The position numbers were made by a program, and so were the translations under genes. Below the pieces are notes generated by a model. That model was not told the DNA's origin. It made no database searches and saw nothing but the letters and a program-made list of their open reading frames with translations. A stretch of 64,000 bases of DNA, taken from contig NC_081817.1 in the NCBI RefSeq assembly GCF_030704535.1, forward strand, positions 29,389,001 through 29,453,000. Direction: 5' to 3'. Source of the stretch: Vitis vinifera (taxonomy: Eukaryota; Streptophyta; Magnoliopsida; Vitales; Vitaceae). This document shows, piece after piece, positions 60,562-64,000 of the stretch; the stretch's first letter is position 1; every line of letters starts with the position of its first letter.

Positions 60562-61872
60562 TCATCTCAACCTTCTCCTTCGAGGCTCACGGGTATCTCC
60601 AGTCTCCATATCTGAGGCTCCTGGAGCATCATTTCTTCTCCTAGAAGATGAAGAATGGGGCACTGATATATTGATTTCGGTAGAATCTGTTACCTGGTCT
60701 TCAGAGCGCATAGCAATGGCAGACACATCAGTTCTGGAGGATGAAGAAGAAGGGGGCACAGTGGTGTTAACACCAGTGCTGAGAGCTTGGCTTTCCAGTT
60801 GTAGAACAGCTGCAATGGTTGTAAGAGTCTCTCTCTCATTAACAGCAGATGAAGCATGGCTTCTTGTAAGGTGGCTATGAATATACTCCTCAAGGTCCTC
60901 AACCAATCTTTCCGCAGAATTCAGTGCAGTATTCAATGCAGATGAAAGGGAAGAAAAGGAAGCCGTTCCTTGTGATAATAATCTTGAAAACTGAACAGAA
61001 CGGAGGCCCTGGCTGGGCTCAGCCTCAGAGCCGGGTGGTACCTGTGAAGTAGAATTTTGGCTGGGCAAGACATTGCTTCTCTCAGTTGTAGTGCGTGCCT
61101 GTTGCCGTGAAATCTGGCTGCTAATAATCCGCAGTGTTTCCTCAGATGGAAACGAAGGTATGCCTCGGGCAACACGTTGCTGCCTCATACTTTCAATCCT
61201 ATGTGCATGAGGCCTAGGGGGGGCCTTCACTCCTAAATCCCCTGTAGCCACTTTATGGTTATTGCTCCCATGGCCATAAATTGGAGTAATGTGTGTTTCT
61301 ATCACCTCTCCATTACATTCAGGGCATTCCTTCACATTTGAATGAACATTGGGCAACTGATAGAAGCATGGCCAACAAAACAAGTGACCACAACAAGTCA
61401 GTATAGGATCTCTGGCCATGTCCAAGCATATATTACAATCAAAAAAGCTCCCACCATTAGCATTTGTACCCATTTCCAACGCCCCACCATTAGCATTTGT
61501 ACCCATTCCCAACGCCTTAGCTACCAAATAGGCTCCATTCCTTTTACAGCCCTCCCTATTCTCAACAGTTCTTTCTTGGCCAGCGACACTACACTCACCA
61601 TTTTGCACTCTACCCTCAATTGAGTTAACCTGCATGGGTTCTGTGGATATTGTTGTTGTTTGAGGGGGTATTCGACCTTGGCGCCATCTCTGACGCTGCC
61701 TAGCCCTGGAATTAACGGCTTCAAGTTGTCGGATACGTTCTTCAATCCGTCCATGTGCAGTTTCAATTTCAGTCAATAAAGATCCTAATCCCAACATGGA
61801 ATCATGAGGAGGGTCTAAAGGCTCTAGGTTTAAATCAAGATCCATTATATCTCCCCTTGAATTATTCTCCAT
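60562..61872 (-). CDS. RING-type E3 ubiquitin ligase, long RMA/MUSE1-MUSE2 type
   Basis: Intronless coding frame of 436 residues on the minus strand, transferring ubiquitin from E2 to substrates. It resembles Arabidopsis RMA-related proteins At2g44410, MUSE1 and MUSE2; the latter two act on NLR immune-receptor partners. The start chosen is the first ATG (MENNSRGDIMDLDLNLEPLD). A predicted coiled segment follows (about 30-60). A C3HC4 RING is at 146-186: C146-x2-C149-x11-C161-x-H163-x2-C166-x2-C169-x13-C183-x2-C186. The Ser/Thr-rich rest has no obvious C-terminal membrane anchor, unlike short RMA1-3. Just before the RING an 11-residue block (GMGTNANGGAL/EMGTNANGGSF) is tandemly duplicated by a 33-base repeat. 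A CAG acceptor at 61904-61906 suggests a 5' leader intron. Confidence 0.93.
   Translation of the reverse strand: MENNSRGDIMDLDLNLEPLDPPHDSMLGLGSLLTEIETAHGRIEERIRQLEAVNSRARQRQRWRQGRIPPQTTTISTEPMQVNSIEGRVQNGECSVAGQERTVENREGCKRNGAYLVAKALGMGTNANGGALEMGTNANGGSFFDCNICLDMARDPILTCCGHLFCWPCFYQLPNVHSNVKECPECNGEVIETHITPIYGHGSNNHKVATGDLGVKAPPRPHAHRIESMRQQRVARGIPSFPSEETLRIISSQISRQQARTTTERSNVLPSQNSTSQVPPGSEAEPSQGLRSVQFSRLLSQGTASFSSLSSALNTALNSAERLVEDLEEYIHSHLTRSHASSAVNERETLTTIAAVLQLESQALSTGVNTTVPPSSSSSRTDVSAIAMRSEDQVTDSTEINISVPHSSSSRRRNDAPGASDMETGDTREPRRRRLR
61451..61516 (-). repeat. In-frame 33-base tandem duplication inside the RING gene
   Basis: Two adjacent 33-base units (starting CCACCATTAGCATTTGTACC on the plus strand) differ at one base. 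The frame is kept and 11 residues are duplicated directly N-terminal to the RING. Confidence 0.92.
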
Positions 61873-61903
61873 CAAAACCACACCAATCCAGCAAAATCTT
61901 CAC

Positions 61904-63980
61904 CTGAAAAAAATCAAAATCAAAATAAAATTCCCTTGTGATTATATGCTCAAGATTGCAGCAATATTTCTCCCAAGCCAAAAAAGAGAAGTTCACATCT
62001 GTTTGTTTGTCAAAAATGAAAAAATTAAGCTCAACAAAGTCAAATAGTTGCCACCATATGACCAAATTAAATTGAGATGTTAGTTGGAGTTAAGAAACAA
62101 GGGTAGAATTCATTGAATTCCACAGATAATATGAAAGATGAGTGTATAAAGAAATGACCAAGCATGAAAGCAAGGCAATACATCTTTATAAAATAACATG
62201 CTACTCACAGTGGTGAAAAACTTATCATACACAATTAGAAAAAACATACTACATGATACAATTTGCATGTGAAGTGATACATATGACTGCTCTGTTTTTT
62301 TTTTTTTTTTTTTTATATTACTTTTTCATGATCATTATTTTTTGTTTTTATGATAGGCAACACATATGACTGCTATGTACCACATCTTAAGCATCTCATG
62401 ATACATAAACAATATACAATATTATATAAGCATGGTAGGAGCCCATGTGACTAGTTTTAACAGTTTTAAGAACAATAAGTTTGAATTTCTTTCTTCAAAA
62501 AGATTATTGTATTACTGTTCAAAAAGGCACTTTAAGGTTAGAAATGAATGACAAGAAAGAACGGAAGAAAAAGAATAATTCTGCATGGAAATTTAGTGCA
62601 CATGTTGTTGAAGGCACACATGTAGTACATTTTTCTATTAGAAAGGCACTTGTGTAATATGGAGGCTCAAGTGCGTAACCATTCCTCTGATTAATTTGGA
62701 GAGGTATTGCTGGAATTAAAGGTGTCACTGGACTAGAAATATATATAACCTTGAGGATTTTGATGAATAAATATTTCAATTAATATATTTGTTTTTCTCT
62801 TTCCTTTTTAAAGTTTTTTCTTCCTTCCTTTTTAGTGGGTATGATGAAGAACTTGGAAGCTTTTTTTTTTTTTTTTATAAGCAAGAAAATATTATAAATA
62901 TCAAAGAAAATTATACACCAAAGTACACAGGATGTATATAATGGGTACAAAAAAGCGTTGCCAAAAAGAGAGAAAACACAAAAAACTACTCCCTCCCTTG
63001 GCCAAATCTCAGCCAATCTACAAAATCTATTAAAAGCATTGAGCCTTATTCTACATTCAAGCTAACCAATGTCACGAGATTGATAAGGAAAGAGTGTTTT
63101 AGTGCTTGAACCAGATGCACCTTGCTATTGAATCCACTTTAATTCCTTTCCTTCCAAATTGTCCAAAAATACATAGGAGATTGACTCTCCAAACCTTTTG
63201 TCATTTTCTTCCCACAAAGGAGTCATGCTAACTTATAAATGTAGAAAGCATTGGAAGTTGGAAGTTGAAACTTCAAACATGGCATATGAACACATATTTG
63301 TCATTCTTGCAATATTTGTGCTCAAAGCATATATGTCATTCTTGCAAGATATCTGTGCTTCAATTTGTACGCATATGTTTTCTATTTATCTTCCAATTTG
63401 CATAAAACACAGAATGCATGATAAGATACAAACCATGAGTTGGCAATTATGACTGTATTGTCAAATCCTAACCTAAAAAGGTCCCACTAGACATACAACA
63501 ATACTAAATGACATGGTGTATGTGATTGTAATATATTACAGTGAATCCCACACTAATTTATATTCCACTTGACTCCCTCCGCTCAAACTAATGTTCCATC
63601 AGTATGCAAAAAAGAAAAAAAATGACAAAAAAATAAGAAAAGAAAAAAAAGGCTTTCCACAATTTCATTGCAATCTTCATGAAAAAGAAAATTCATTGCT
63701 AATTGAAAACCTAGGCCCTGAAAGAAAGTGCAACTCCCTTTTGCAATGAATCCAATTGAAAGTATGTTTCCTGAAGCATCACAAAGAACTAAGATTAGGC
63801 TAATAATTGAACAAGAACTTAAACAGGCTCAGAACAAGTGTCAACCTCACTAAGCATAACCACTCAAAAAGGTTGTGAAACATTTTTCCCTGAAAAGTTT
63901 GGATGGGAGACATAATCCTCCAACCGCTTGAATGAAAAATTCCAAGGCTCACCTCAGAAACTGTCAAGTGGATTACTTAC
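61904..63980 (-). other. Possible 5' leader intron of the RING gene
   Basis: On the minus strand an acceptor TTTTTTTCAG ends at 61904, and a strong donor GTAAGTAAT starts at 63980. If both are used, the first non-coding exon lies at or beyond the window's right edge. The span has no other supported gene but includes a LINE fragment and homopolymer runs (62288-62312). Confidence 0.35.
62862..63230 (-). mobile_element. L1-type LINE 3' end with poly(A)
   Basis: On the minus strand the broken frames read MYFWTIWKERN near 63145, then LIDFVDWLRFG near 63015, FSLFGNAFLYPLYTSCVLW and FFDIYNIFLLI, then an A run of about 16 at 62862-62877. FW-IWKERN, LIDFVDWL and the hydrophobic tail are the normal last part of plant L1 ORF2 and its 3' UTR. 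The copy is strongly 5'-truncated with several frame breaks. Confidence 0.78.
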
Positions 63981-64000
63981 TTTGAACCCATAGGAGAGGA
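63231..64000. other. Right-edge DNA without a supported gene
   Basis: AT-rich with a duplicated phrase (CATATATGTCATTCTTGCAA-like words at about 63292 and 63328). No domain-bearing frame. It may include the first leader exon of the RING gene at the extreme right. Confidence 0.45.

Noticed and set aside
60500-60880. Plus-strand open frames antisense to the RING gene
   Set aside because: They mirror Ser-rich codons of the minus-strand gene and have no family signature.
1-64000. tRNA, rRNA or CRISPR loci
   Set aside because: No cloverleaf-like or rRNA-like sequence was recognised, and the (CT)n, (TA)n and tandem duplications lack the spacer structure of CRISPR arrays.

Overview
This window is nuclear DNA of a flowering plant, most likely a woody core eudicot and probably grapevine (Vitis). 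The evidence is multi-exon genes with plant GT-AG introns, AT-rich intergenic DNA, several plant-specific families, introns carrying L1 LINE debris and small Harbinger-like MITEs, and a young Ty1/copia element with the plant initiator-Met tRNA primer site. The species is an inference from this style.

Layout, left to right: (1) an EMSY-LIKE (ENT plus Agenet) chromatin protein, + strand, 445-6983; (2) a zeaxanthin-epoxidase-like FAD monooxygenase, + strand, about 8.7/9.3-12.9 kb, lacking the usual C-terminal FHA part; (3) a SANT/Myb plus bromodomain protein, - strand, 16843-14041, converging on (2); (4) a single-exon conserved plant protein of unknown function, - strand, 20641-19670; (5) a KH plus triple CCCH zinc-finger RNA-binding protein, + strand, 22043-27449; (6) protein N-terminal asparagine amidohydrolase (NTAN1), - strand, 32359-28309; (7) a LIN37-like DREAM/MuvB subunit, + strand, 33597-48402, stretched by a 6.9 kb intron that hosts a whole-length young copia element (38503-43534); (8) an HD-ZIP class II repressor of HAT14 type, - strand, 54016-52634; (9) a long RMA/MUSE-type RING E3 ligase, - strand, 61872-60562. 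The rest is intergenic DNA with few supported features.

The genes do not form a pathway. Several are chromatin, transcription or cell-cycle regulators (EML, SANT-bromodomain, LIN37, HD-ZIP II). Two belong to protein turnover: NTAN1 feeds the Arg/N-degron pathway, and the RING protein is an E3 ligase. The grouping looks like conserved ancestral gene order. From memory, the homologues of EML, bromodomain, NTAN1 and RING genes are consecutive on Arabidopsis chromosome 2 (At2g44440 to At2g44410), while CCCH-KH and HAT14 sit beside another EML on Arabidopsis chromosome 5. The window therefore looks like an unfractionated version of segments that Arabidopsis keeps in pieces.

No clearly new multi-gene system was found. 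The points most worth a second look are the truncated epoxidase whose stop codon lies inside a splice-donor consensus, the bromodomain that appears to lack its acetyl-lysine-anchoring Asn, an in-frame 33-bp tandem duplication beside the RING finger, a strong G-quadruplex candidate near 59.6 kb, and a set of local tandem duplications in introns and intergenic DNA.
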